36,895 bases of DNA. It comes from Proteobacteria bacterium UBA2133 (GTDB lineage Bacteria; Pseudomonadota; Gammaproteobacteria; Arenicellales; UBA868). A model generated the notes under the pieces. That model did no database searches. It was not told the DNA's origin and saw only the letters and a program-made list of their open reading frames with translations. Below, one piece after another: positions 9,201 to 16,348 of this stretch (position 1 is the stretch's first letter; every line of letters begins with the position of its first letter). The position numbers were made by a program, and so were the translations under genes. Where the stretch lies: the NCBI GenBank assembly GCA_002327725.1, contig DCXP01000079.1, forward strand, positions 1 to 36,895. Reading direction: 5' to 3'.

Positions 9201-10159
9201 ACAAATAGGTAATTCTCCTGCGCCCCCTCATCCCACTCCAGCATAAGGTCGATCAGGATTTTTCGCCGTTCGCCGTAAAACGGCAATGCATACTCATAGT
9301 TACTCTTGCCGATCATGTCGTCTGCCCAAATCTCTGTGAGATCTTCCATGGCGGAATTCCAGAAGATCACAGTACCATTTGCATCGATGGCCATGGTGGG
9401 ATCCATGAACTCCATCACTCCAATAAGTGCAGCGTAGGTTTCGGCAGCTTGTCTATTGATACGCAACCGGTAACGCCAGTACAACAGCACAGACACAATT
9501 CCGACCAGCAAAAGCAACACCCCGGCAAACACGATGCGCAGGGACAATAGGAGTGTTCTGTCATAACTGACTATCGACTGGGCCTGTGCCTTACTTGCGG
9601 CTACCGCGATCTCGTGGAGGATGGCTTGATAGGGGGTGAGTTGCCTGGATACCCGCCCATAGAACGCTGGATCATAGGTAAACCCGGGTGTGCCCGATAA
9701 ACCCAGTATCTCCGCTTCAATAGCGTCTAGCTCGGTTGCGAGATCAAGATGAACATTCACATACTGCGGCAACTCCCTGATGACAAAATGCTCATAACCT
9801 GATAATCGCTCCACATACTCCCAGAAACGGTAGAATTTCTGTATCAGTCTCTTGGAGGACTCCATCTTCTGAATGGTTTGTTGCTCAGCAACGTCACCTT
9901 GTCCACCGTCCGGTACCGATAACTGGTGTTGAGACAGTTCTCCCAGCAGGCTCTTAAGTTGATAGTCGAGCTGAGACGCTTTACTTAAATCAGCACCCCT
10001 GCCGGCCACCATTTCGTCAGTAAAATCTGCGAGCACGCCCTCTAAATATCGGTATGAGAGAAAAGCAATTTGCGCACCAATTAATATCGCCAACGCGATA
10101 AAGGCCCAAGTGAAGCGGCTCCAGCGGTCCGATTTGTATCTTGTGAGATCCTGCTGCAT
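6215..10159 (-). CDS. PAS-GGDEF-EAL c-di-GMP phosphodiesterase with C-terminal LysR-type effector-binding domain
   Basis: A 1314-residue inner-membrane protein expected to hydrolyse c-di-GMP. Layout: helix 13-35, extracytoplasmic helical sensor 36-205, helix 206-228, PAS 243-370, coiled linker, PAS 412-530, PAS 545-650, GGDEF 658-825, EAL 838-1085, then residues 1105-1310. The GGDEF motif is GGNEF (738-742), lacking the metal-binding acidic residue, so this domain is probably inactive or regulatory. The EAL domain keeps its catalytic set: EAL at 873-875, N932, E967, D994/D995, K1015, E1049. The last 210 residues (beginning TLRIGLPSF, with GEIDVAVI and LERGLGITAL) match the periplasmic-binding-protein-like effector domain of LysR regulators, with no HTH in front. 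This fusion is highly unusual. It has its own promoter at 10198-10226, and pilB follows after 82 bp. Confidence 0.9.
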   Translation of the reverse strand: MQQDLTRYKSDRWSRFTWAFIALAILIGAQIAFLSYRYLEGVLADFTDEMVAGRGADLSKASQLDYQLKSLLGELSQHQLSVPDGGQGDVAEQQTIQKMESSKRLIQKFYRFWEYVERLSGYEHFVIRELPQYVNVHLDLATELDAIEAEILGLSGTPGFTYDPAFYGRVSRQLTPYQAILHEIAVAASKAQAQSIVSYDRTLLLSLRIVFAGVLLLLVGIVSVLLYWRYRLRINRQAAETYAALIGVMEFMDPTMAIDANGTVIFWNSAMEDLTEIWADDMIGKSNYEYALPFYGERRKILIDLMLEWDEGAQENYLFVEKLESGALVAASYHPNLRGGVHLASSAQLLKNAKGLVIGAVESVKDVTQEKASEGKLEKAEGQSQIALTLAEQRLATLREKEGKISSLENLLSLKSLDFINQGIAVFDRNLILLSANKAFVDLLGLSESFKEPGTTLAEMFRFSARRGEYGEGDIETQVNERLALAKKLEPHEFEHTRKDGTIIHVIGRPVDEGVGGFISVFTDVTQARVHEQHQEQEIRGLEDILGLEAMDHLGVGVAVYDDDLRLIHANKFHKTMYGFPEELTRRGTSFASLGRFLTAAGARGDGVIEKFSAKTEQRSDLSLADGRIIEIRSNPLKNGVVLINTDVTEERKEALRLRNYDTVTGLPTLESTMAIVEKVVPTLAASGRHAVGMRIQIDRFGMVNEIFGQTVGNRLLKQVGQRLRGVVDVNTVIGRAGGNEFLLIDDADDATTKANSIVKVLKEAMKPPFHFNSEDGKSEKINFTLSGGIVLFPENGTDIQDLVNKSRLAVQFAATQGGDTFRFFDWQSTRRKFSSDHIRIENDLRVAIEEGQLILHYQPQIEFQSGRLHGCEALIRWIHPKQGLISPLEFIPVAEETGLIVPIGDWVLHHACSQAKQWQEAGHPPFIVSVNVSVVQFRDRDFIEKVRSVLQETELEPQYLELELTESIVAEDLDLTRKTLEQLKSLGVSLAIDDFGTGYSSLAYLTKLPFDTLKIDQAFVRGTEKHNWAIVRAVTQLARSLGLSIVAEGVETSEQADMLTDLGCQFAQGYFYSRPLPKEEFNSYLDRYETTINFKDSQKKDDVTLRIGLPSFSAIDEFQESTMNFLTERPDLKVNILCDTSDHLIEALMLGEIDVAVILSAGPLELDPVHAWVDRPVWVGRRDIDLGKDAQVPLLVHPEGSPFRKRMLDGLRKMDRSANIVFQSSALQGLVYALERGLGITALQKASISQGERLNKEHIHVLDPEENGLPVLEPVLCGIYVRERDAGAVHNGQAMFVDNLVGLFDSFGCEKVS

Positions 10160-10197
10160 AGGGTCTGAAAATCACGTGGCATTGAACTGGCTAGGAA

Positions 10198-10226
10198 AAA
10201 TTAACGGAACTCTCTAATTAAGTCAA
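10198..10226 (-). promoter_or_regulatory. Sigma-70 promoter for the PAS-GGDEF-EAL gene
   Basis: Reading the minus strand: TTGACT (10226-10221), a 17-bp spacer, then TAATTT (10203-10198). Predicted start is near 10190, about 30 bases before the ATG at 10159. The surrounding 300-bp gap (10160-10459) is AT-rich and otherwise holds only the two palindromes listed separately. Confidence 0.6.
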
Positions 10227-10258
10227 AGTTATCTCTTTTGGTGATCTATTGCCGCTCA

Positions 10259-10273
10259 CCATGACGATCATGG
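10259..10273. promoter_or_regulatory. Palindrome upstream of the EAL-gene promoter
   Basis: CCATGA-CGA-TCATGG has 6-bp arms and a 3-bp centre. It is centred about 75 bp upstream of the predicted start of the PAS-GGDEF-EAL transcript, a usual position for an activator site. The binding protein is unknown. Confidence 0.3.
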
Positions 10274-10445
10274 CTATCTGATGACCGCTGAAGCGAGAGC
10301 CATACAAATAAAATGGTATTTAAGCCTTGCTAATCAATATCTTGTGGATACTTAATCAAGAAGAATCGGCTGAGGCGTCTGGCGACCTCGTTTTGCACCC
10401 CTTAAGAGTGACAATCCCAGGAACGGGGAAATACAGCGATACCTG

Positions 10446-10463
10446 CTGAACTGGCCAGTTCAG
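10446..10463. other. 18-bp perfect palindrome across a stop codon
   Basis: CTGAACTGG/CCAGTTCAG is a perfect palindrome with no spacer. It overlaps the TGA stop (10462-10460, minus strand) of the DsbA-like/GGDEF gene. As RNA it could form a short hairpin at the end of that gene, but no T-run follows. As DNA it could be a dimer binding site. Confidence 0.35.
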
Positions 10464-12097
10464 GACACGACGCAATTACGACCCGCCGCCTTGGCCCGAT
10501 AGAGACAGGCATCTGCCGCTCGTACCAGGTCCCCGGGTGTGGTCTCTTTGCTCGCAGCCACGCTTGCCACACCGATGCTTACGGTCACCCGGGGTGGGCC
10601 ATCAGGAGTTCCCGCGTGCTCAAGACACTCGTCCTCGATAGCCTCGCGCAATCGCTCCGCTAATGCCTGCGCCACACCCAAACCCGCATCCGGCAACAGC
10701 AATACAAACTCCTCGCCACCATACCGAGCTACAAAATCCTCGTATCCTTTTGCATTACTACGAAGAATAGATGCAACACGCTTGAGGCAGGCATCTCCTG
10801 CAAGATGTCCGTAGGTATCATTGTATGCTTTAAAAAAGTCGATATCGATAAGCAGGAGCGCACAAAACCCGTCCTCCTTTTCTACAAGCTGGCGCCACTC
10901 CTGCTCGGACCGGACCTGAAATTCACGCCGGTTCGCTATCTGTGTCAGACCATCAAATTTCGCATGTTGCTCCATCGATATGGTCTTGCGTCGATCTGTG
11001 ACCAGCTTATCGAAACGCGCCGTGAGCACGCCGACGCTGCGATCCAGCGGAAGGTACTCTGCTGCACCGCTTTGCAGGGCCCGCATCTCGGCTTCATCAG
11101 ACCCTCTCCTGGAGGCTACGATTCGGGTTACACCCTTCGATACAGCGATGTCTGACAGGAGCGTAAAGTCCGATTCACTGACGAACTCGTGCTCTATCAA
11201 CAGGAAGTCAACAGACTCATTTTCTGTCAAAATCTTGTGGCATTGCGCAGAATCCGAGAAATGCAGCACCTCGCAGGAGTTGCGAATGACCTTGACCAGA
11301 GGCCAGAGGTTTTCGATAGAGCCAAACACCAGAACGATCGGTCTGGGTTGGAAAACACATACATCATCGTTGACAAAAAAACTGCGGGTACCGCTCAGAA
11401 AATGATACAGCCCCTCCTCGGTAGGCAGGCCCAGCAACAAGTTACCGTTCGAGCGGTGCTTGATGATCGGGATGCGCCGGTCAAGCTCCTCACTCGTTTC
11501 CCACTCTTTCTGCCACTCGTCAAATTTTTCGGCCCGCGGCCCTAGTGTCTGCCAGAACTGCCATACGGGCAGGATCGAAGTGGCGTTTTCGTCGCGCCCG
11601 TTCTTTTCAGAAGAATTCTCGCCGTCATCTGAATTAAGCGATTTGAGAATATCAGACAAACCCGTCCGTTCGATCACTGCCTGAAGCGCTTGCGCATCGG
11701 CAATATTTTCACCCTCCACCCATAAAGCTCGGTAAAGCGCGACCCGGACTGTTATCTGTTGCTCAATTGGTAATCCGTCAAGCACATGCATTAGCCGAGT
11801 GGCCATTTCGCTTCCCGGACGGGTTTGCGGCAGATTGACTGGAATATCGGGCGCCCGGTGATGAATCGAGAACACTTCGTTGGCCAGCAAACTTTGATCC
11901 TCCATTGAAAATAAAGATGACGATAGTTCAGGCGCATGAACAATCAAGCGCCATTCGATACGATCCAACAGATTCCAGGTGAGGAGACGCTCATGAAGCG
12001 CAAAGCAGAACGGGCAATTCAGATCACCATAGGCAATGAACTCTCCCGAGCTCATTGCCTGAAGATCCTGAATCGAATTTTGGACTGAATCAGTCAT
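10460..12097 (-). CDS. DsbA-like/receiver-like/GGDEF fusion, diguanylate cyclase
   Basis: A 545-residue soluble protein with no signal peptide or membrane helix. Residues 18-240 look like a DsbA/HCCA-isomerase thioredoxin fold: strand FIAYGDLN then C28-P-F-C31, the all-helical insert with RVALYRALWVEGENIAD (about 118-134), and a possible cis-Pro segment at LGLPTEE (222-228). Residues 252-365 resemble a receiver domain without a clear phospho-acceptor Asp. Residues 380-543 are a GGDEF domain with active-type GGEEF (460-464). The I-site position reads GYED, so the feedback RxxD is lost. Inference: a thiol or redox state may control c-di-GMP synthesis in the cytoplasm. It follows the HTH repressor gene by 41 bp and probably shares its transcript. 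Confidence 0.88.
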   Translation of the reverse strand: MTDSVQNSIQDLQAMSSGEFIAYGDLNCPFCFALHERLLTWNLLDRIEWRLIVHAPELSSSLFSMEDQSLLANEVFSIHHRAPDIPVNLPQTRPGSEMATRLMHVLDGLPIEQQITVRVALYRALWVEGENIADAQALQAVIERTGLSDILKSLNSDDGENSSEKNGRDENATSILPVWQFWQTLGPRAEKFDEWQKEWETSEELDRRIPIIKHRSNGNLLLGLPTEEGLYHFLSGTRSFFVNDDVCVFQPRPIVLVFGSIENLWPLVKVIRNSCEVLHFSDSAQCHKILTENESVDFLLIEHEFVSESDFTLLSDIAVSKGVTRIVASRRGSDEAEMRALQSGAAEYLPLDRSVGVLTARFDKLVTDRRKTISMEQHAKFDGLTQIANRREFQVRSEQEWRQLVEKEDGFCALLLIDIDFFKAYNDTYGHLAGDACLKRVASILRSNAKGYEDFVARYGGEEFVLLLPDAGLGVAQALAERLREAIEDECLEHAGTPDGPPRVTVSIGVASVAASKETTPGDLVRAADACLYRAKAAGRNCVVS

Positions 12098-12138
12098 GAC
12101 GCTATTGCCTGCTGGCGATTTTGCCGGGTTCAGGCCGA

Positions 12139-12624
12139 TTACCCTTTTTCGCGGTCCTGTCGCCGCCGTTCCAGGCCAGCTGCGGCAGGAGGCAATTGCT
12201 TGGCATCCTCAGGTAAACTGTTGACGATCGACGCCATAACGACCCATGAGCGGATAGGCTCGCGGTAGTGACGAGGCAGGGCAGCCCAAGCACGGGCGAG
12301 CGCCAACGCCTCTGCAGGCAGATCGTCAGCAGATTCCGACTGCTCTGTTATGTACCGAGGCCCGGTGCCGCTGGCAAGCCAATCCGGATTGACGTTCAGC
12401 CACTCGGCAATGCGTTCAAGGCGGTGACGCCTGGGGAATGCCTCGCCCTCAAGATACTTGCGTGCCGTAGTCAGGCTCTTGGCCTGCGCCTCACGACGCA
12501 GGGGCTCAATCTCTACGGGAAGTCGTGACCAACTGCCCTCCCGTGAAGCATGGCCTGCCTCACGCATTGCCTCAACCAGTCGATCTGCGAAACCCCGATA
12601 GAGCGATTCCCTTTCCTGATCCAT
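12139..12624 (-). CDS. XRE/CI-like HTH transcriptional regulator
   Basis: A 161-residue protein. Residues 10-90 follow the repressor-type helix-turn-helix pattern of small DNA-binding proteins: FADRLVEAMREAG, then SLTTARKYLEGEAFPRRHRLERIAEWLNV, then PDWLASGTGP. The C-terminal half is helical and polar, without a recognisable peptidase (LexA/CI) domain. Its promoter at 12697-12723 contains a palindrome between -35 and -10, which suggests autoregulation. The DsbA-like/GGDEF gene follows after 41 bp, so this regulator may control c-di-GMP output. The ATG at 12624 follows a G-rich stretch, with GAGG about 11 bases upstream. The class of regulator is fairly sure; its target is inferred. Confidence 0.72.
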   Translation of the reverse strand: MDQERESLYRGFADRLVEAMREAGHASREGSWSRLPVEIEPLRREAQAKSLTTARKYLEGEAFPRRHRLERIAEWLNVNPDWLASGTGPRYITEQSESADDLPAEALALARAWAALPRHYREPIRSWVVMASIVNSLPEDAKQLPPAAAGLERRRQDREKG

Positions 12625-12696
12625 ACCCCCCTTACCCTCAGATGGATGGCACCCCTACACACCCGGGCTGACCCTGAAGATCAGCGTTGAAAAAAC

Positions 12697-12723
12697 ACTA
12701 TAACACCTGGGGTGATAAATCAA
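12697..12723 (-). promoter_or_regulatory. Promoter with internal operator-like palindrome, HTH gene
   Basis: On the minus strand: TTGATT (12723-12718), a 15-bp spacer, TATAGT (12702-12697). The spacer contains CACC-TGG-GGTG (12704-12714), a palindrome placed where a repressor would block RNA polymerase. The short spacer may mean a weak or activated promoter. The leader to the ATG at 12624 would be about 65 bases. Confidence 0.45.
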
Positions 12724-12848
12724 CGGGATCCATTCTGATGCTGTGAGAAATTCCGGGCTTCCTGGAAACTACGTCCGTCGGTACTCATCAGCCTCGTTGC
12801 AGGGCTCAGGAGTTCGGTTGCCCGATTCAAATCTGCGGCCCATCGTCG

Positions 12849-13889
12849 TCAGGCAGGGACCGCATCCTGATAACGATCCAGATTGGCCTCGAATTCGTGC
12901 AGGCGTTTCCAGATGGATCGAAGCTCGGTAATGGTGGTCCAGTTATGCAAAAAGAGCGAGAAACCGCCGTGCACCCTTGAGAAGGCATTGGATACCTGGA
13001 CCATCACGCCGAGCGTCAGCATCCCGGTAAAAAGACCCGGGCCCATGACGAGATACGGTACGATGGCCATGAACTGGTCATACGAAGTAGACCAGGCATC
13101 GAAGTATCCGTAATGAAAATACAGCCGGTGATAGTTGCGCCGGATATCCTTAAAGAAGCCCCGCAGATTTCCAAGATCGGCATAGTTGACCTTGTCGTCT
13201 TCTCCGAGCACCAGGTCCTTGCGAAAAGCGGCCTCGACTTTCTGGTTGTTGTATTCGAGGCCCGGCAGTTTCCAGCCGACGAACCACGAGATAAAAAGCC
13301 CCCCGAGGGATATGACCAGGGCGCCCCACACCAGCGAGCCCTCGATATCACGCAGCACAGGAACGTCTACTTTGTCCGACAGGCTGTAGAGCACCGGTAT
13401 AAACGCGATGAGCGTCATCACGGCACGCACGATCTGCAGCCCGAGGGACTCGACAATCCGCGCAAAGCGGTTGCAGTCTTCCTGGATCCGCTGCGATGCC
13501 CCTTCGATCTCATGCTCGACCGCACGCCAGCGGGGGATATAGTTGAAGGTAATCGCCTCGCGCCAGCGCAGACCGTAAATCCGGGTAAACCAGCCGGTAA
13601 AGATCGCCAGCAGGATGTAAGGGAAAGCGATGACGATAAAAGACGGCGCCCCCTCAAAGCCCGAGGTGACGTAGTCGATTGAAATCAGTTCACTGAAGAA
13701 CTGATCGATGCCTTCCTGGGGTTTGTCAGAAAAACTGGCCGCGTTTTGCAGGAGGTCGTAAAAGCGGCCATACCATTCGTTGATCGCCACCGTCATCTGT
13801 ACCTGCAGCCACAGGGACGAGATCAGCAGAGTCCCGCCGCCGTAGGCCCAAAGCGCCCACTGCCGGGATTTATAGAAAGCCTTAATCAT
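12849..13889 (-). CDS. sbmA: SbmA/BacA-family peptide transporter
   Basis: A 346-residue inner-membrane protein. Enterobacterial SbmA and rhizobial BacA import proline-rich peptides, microcins and modified peptides using the proton gradient. Family stretches recognised by eye include AINEWYGRFYDLLQ, IEGASQRIQEDCNRFA, WKLPGLEYNNQKVEAA and RRNYHRLYFHYGYFD. SbmA and BacA are about 400-420 residues; this protein lacks roughly 60 N-terminal residues, i.e. the first one or two helices, and begins near the helix preceding the WY motif. ATG at 13889 is preferred over an upstream TTG (13901). It is the first gene of the minus-strand block and is divergent from the GMC oxidoreductase. The family is clear; the natural substrate is unknown. 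Confidence 0.88.
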   Translation of the reverse strand: MIKAFYKSRQWALWAYGGGTLLISSLWLQVQMTVAINEWYGRFYDLLQNAASFSDKPQEGIDQFFSELISIDYVTSGFEGAPSFIVIAFPYILLAIFTGWFTRIYGLRWREAITFNYIPRWRAVEHEIEGASQRIQEDCNRFARIVESLGLQIVRAVMTLIAFIPVLYSLSDKVDVPVLRDIEGSLVWGALVISLGGLFISWFVGWKLPGLEYNNQKVEAAFRKDLVLGEDDKVNYADLGNLRGFFKDIRRNYHRLYFHYGYFDAWSTSYDQFMAIVPYLVMGPGLFTGMLTLGVMVQVSNAFSRVHGGFSLFLHNWTTITELRSIWKRLHEFEANLDRYQDAVPA

Positions 13890-14005
13890 GTTTTGTCTCA
13901 AAAATCATGTATTTATTTCCAAGGTTATGCACCTGACCTGATCCCGGCTGGTAGACACCCGGTTTGCGAAATCCAATCACTTTTACCACAGGGTGGATAC
14001 CTCGG

Positions 14006-14019
14006 CGAATTACAATTCG
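14006..14019. promoter_or_regulatory. Palindrome in the sbmA-GMC divergent gap
   Basis: CGAATT-AC-AATTCG has 6-bp arms and a 2-bp centre, 36 bp upstream of the GMC start. It lies in the roughly 165-bp intergenic region shared by two divergent genes. The embedded TACAAT could serve as a plus-strand -10 box, but no good -35 is seen. Confidence 0.3.
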
Positions 14020-14054
14020 TTTAGAGTCCAGCCTTTGGCTTGGGGGCGGTCATT

Positions 14055-15689
14055 TTGTCTGAGTACGATTACATCATTATTGGGGCAGGCTCGGCCGGAT
14101 GTGTCCTCGCCAACCGGCTCAGCGAAGTCCCCGAGAACCGGGTACTGATCCTCGAGGCCGGCCCGATGGACCATAAACTGATGGTCCACATACCGGCAGG
14201 GGTCTACCACGCCTACAAAGACCCCAGCATCAACTGGAACTACACCAGTGAACCGGAGCCCGAATGCGACGATCGCAGGATTGACCTGCCCCGCGGCAAG
14301 GTGATCGGCGGTTCATCCTCGATCAACTCGATGGTGTATATGCGCGGCCACCCCATGGACTACGACCGGTGGGCGGATACCTTCGGCCTTGGGGACTGGC
14401 GGTTCGAGCGATGCCTGCCCTACTTCAAGCACTGCGAGTCTTCCGACCGGGGCGAAAGCGCGTGGCGCGGCGGTAGTGGTCTACTGGGGGTTACCCGGGG
14501 CACGCTGCAGAATCCCCTCTTTGATGCGCTCTATGAAGCGGGAGAACAGTCCGGCCAGGGCACCTCGGATGATCTCAATGGCTATAAGCCAGAGGGCATT
14601 GCGCGTCTCGACAGCACCACCCGCTTTGGGCGCCGCTGCAGCGCTGCCGTTGCGCATTTAAGACCTGCCCTCAAGCGGGCAAACCTGACCTTGCAAACGC
14701 GGGCGCTTTCCCGAAAACTGATTATTGAAAACAGCCGGGCGCGCGGCGTTGAGTATGAAGTCAACGGCAAAGTAAAGCAGGCCTACGCCGCCAAAGAACT
14801 GATTGTCAGTTGCGGCGCCATCAACAGCCCGCAACTTCTCATGCTCTCGGGCGTCGGCCCTGCCGATGCCTTGAGCGCGCTGGATATTGCACCGCTGGTC
14901 AACCTGCCCGGCGTGGGACAGAACCTGCAGGATCATCTCAGTATCGACAGTGCTTTTTACTGCAAAAAGCCCATCACCCTGCACACGCTCACCCGGCCGC
15001 TCAAAAAACTCAGCGTGGGTCTTCAATGGCTTGCGACCCGCTCGGGCGTTGGCGCCTCGAACATCTGGGAGATGGGGGGATTTGTTTTTGGCAACGATCA
15101 GGTGACGCACCCGAATCTTCAGTATCACTTCACCCCGGTCTACAGCGAGTGGCAGGGCTGGAAAATCCGCCTTGTGCAGGGCTATGTGCTGACTTGTGAC
15201 CAGTTGCGTCCGAAAAGCCGGGGCGAGGTCAAACTTCGCTCAGCCGACCCGCGTGACCGGCCCGCTTCGCACTTTAACTACTTAAGCCACCCTGACGATA
15301 CCAAAGAACTGGTCGAAGCCCTGAAGGTAATGCAGGACCTGCTGACTCAGCCGGCCTTTGACGAATTCCGTGGCGAGCGAATCTGCCCGGCACCGCAGGT
15401 GCAGTCGGACCGTGAACTCGAGGCCTGGGTTCGGGCATACAGTTCGACCGACTATCACCCCAGCGGCACCTGCCGCATGGGTCATGATGATCTTGCGGTC
15501 GTCGATGGCGAGTTACGGGTGCGCGGCGTGGATCAACTGCGCGTGGTGGACGCCTCGGTGATGCCGGACATTGTCAGCGGCAACCTCAACGCGCCGACGC
15601 AGATGATCGGCGAGCGGGCCGCCGACTATATCCTGGGAAAATCGCAACTTCCCGCTGAGCAGGCCCGGTTTCACTTTCTGGAATCGTAG
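14055..15689 (+). CDS. GMC-family FAD oxidoreductase (choline/alcohol dehydrogenase-like)
   Basis: A flavoprotein of about 544 residues that oxidises an alcohol. The N terminus YDYIIIGAGSAGCVLANRL is the FAD-binding Rossmann motif. LPRGKVIGGSSSINSMVYMRG is the GMC signature 1 region, and GAINSPQLLMLSGVGP is signature 2. The C-terminal active site has the catalytic His in YHPSGTCRMG and Asn in NLNAPTQMI. It resembles BetA-type choline dehydrogenase most, but related enzymes act on many aliphatic alcohols and no betB or betI lies nearby. Start: TTG at 14055 fits the family N terminus; TTG at 14040 is an alternative. It ends 7 bp from the convergent cNMP-binding gene. Substrate not assignable. 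Confidence 0.88.
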   Translation: MSEYDYIIIGAGSAGCVLANRLSEVPENRVLILEAGPMDHKLMVHIPAGVYHAYKDPSINWNYTSEPEPECDDRRIDLPRGKVIGGSSSINSMVYMRGHPMDYDRWADTFGLGDWRFERCLPYFKHCESSDRGESAWRGGSGLLGVTRGTLQNPLFDALYEAGEQSGQGTSDDLNGYKPEGIARLDSTTRFGRRCSAAVAHLRPALKRANLTLQTRALSRKLIIENSRARGVEYEVNGKVKQAYAAKELIVSCGAINSPQLLMLSGVGPADALSALDIAPLVNLPGVGQNLQDHLSIDSAFYCKKPITLHTLTRPLKKLSVGLQWLATRSGVGASNIWEMGGFVFGNDQVTHPNLQYHFTPVYSEWQGWKIRLVQGYVLTCDQLRPKSRGEVKLRSADPRDRPASHFNYLSHPDDTKELVEALKVMQDLLTQPAFDEFRGERICPAPQVQSDRELEAWVRAYSSTDYHPSGTCRMGHDDLAVVDGELRVRGVDQLRVVDASVMPDIVSGNLNAPTQMIGERAADYILGKSQLPAEQARFHFLES

Positions 15690-15691
15690 CC
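15671..15691 (+). repeat. Imperfect 21-bp direct repeat, copy 1
   Basis: Matches 19 of 21 bases with 16328-16348. It covers the last codons and stop of the GMC gene. The two copies flank the cNMP-binding gene. Chance similarity is possible. Confidence 0.35.
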
Positions 15692-15696
15692 GGAGT

Positions 15697-16164
15697 TTAC
15701 AGGTGCCCAAGATTCTGGCTGCGCTCATACCTCAAGTCGAGGGTCGTGAGGCGAAGCCGACTGCACAAGAATCTCGCCAACTGCTGGTACACATGAATCG
15801 ACAGCTCTGAATCCGATTCCAGAACTTCTTTCATCGCGGAATAACCGATTCTGAGAATGTCGGAGTACGACGCCGCAATCGCACTGGCGGACCTTGGCTG
15901 ATTGTCGATAAATCCCATTTCCCCGAAGTGGCTACCTGTACCAAGCGTCGCGACTGCTATGTGCCCGCCCGTATCACCTTCCTCATCGAGTTCTATATTC
16001 ACCGTACCATGCTGGATCACGAAAAAAGCATCAGCCGCGTCGTTTTGACGGAAAATCAGGTCACCGCTGGAGTACGACTCCAGCTCGGCTATTGCTTCGA
16101 TCCTGGATAGATCGGCGGCGGAGAGCCCCCTGAACATGTAAAGATTCTCGAGCAACTTGGTCAT
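15697..16164 (-). CDS. Stand-alone cyclic-nucleotide-binding domain protein
   Basis: A 155-residue cytoplasmic protein made of a single CRP-type effector domain without an HTH. The beta-barrel glycines are present (SSGDLIFRQND, VIQHGTVNIEL), and the phosphate-binding cassette reads FGEMGFIDNQPRSASAIA, with the Arg that contacts the cyclic phosphate. A C-terminal helix (about 115-150) follows. Such lone domains bind cAMP or cGMP and probably act on a partner protein. It is convergent with and 7 bp from the GMC gene, and sits between two imperfect 21-bp repeats. The 163 bp upstream (16165-16327) hold no gene I can support. Function beyond nucleotide binding is unknown. Confidence 0.82.
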   Translation of the reverse strand: MTKLLENLYMFRGLSAADLSRIEAIAELESYSSGDLIFRQNDAADAFFVIQHGTVNIELDEEGDTGGHIAVATLGTGSHFGEMGFIDNQPRSASAIAASYSDILRIGYSAMKEVLESDSELSIHVYQQLARFLCSRLRLTTLDLRYERSQNLGHL

Positions 16165-16327
16165 ATCTACAGTCTCACCATGAATCGTAGCGCATTAGAC
16201 GGTATTTTAACCACGGGTCGGTTGTTTTCCATGTCCACTGACAGCAGACCCTGCCACCGCAGCCGGTGCTTAATCCAGCCACTGATAGTCTGATAAAGTT
16301 TGTCGCGCCTTGTTGCGATTGGCAGTC

Positions 16328-16348
16328 TCACTTTCTCGAATTGTAGCC
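16328..16348 (+). repeat. Imperfect 21-bp direct repeat, copy 2
   Basis: Second copy of the sequence at 15671-15691. It overlaps the last codons of the EamA gene on the opposite strand. On the plus strand it would read S-H-F-L-E-L-stop, close to the GMC terminus F-H-F-L-E-S-stop. Confidence 0.35.

Noticed and set aside
12800..12848. Short segment with a TTCAAAT loop like a tRNA T-arm
   Set aside because: The flanking bases do not pair into a T stem and no anticodon or acceptor arms can be drawn.
13113..13682. 189-residue plus-strand open frame
   Set aside because: Antisense to sbmA, with no family resemblance and no ribosome site.
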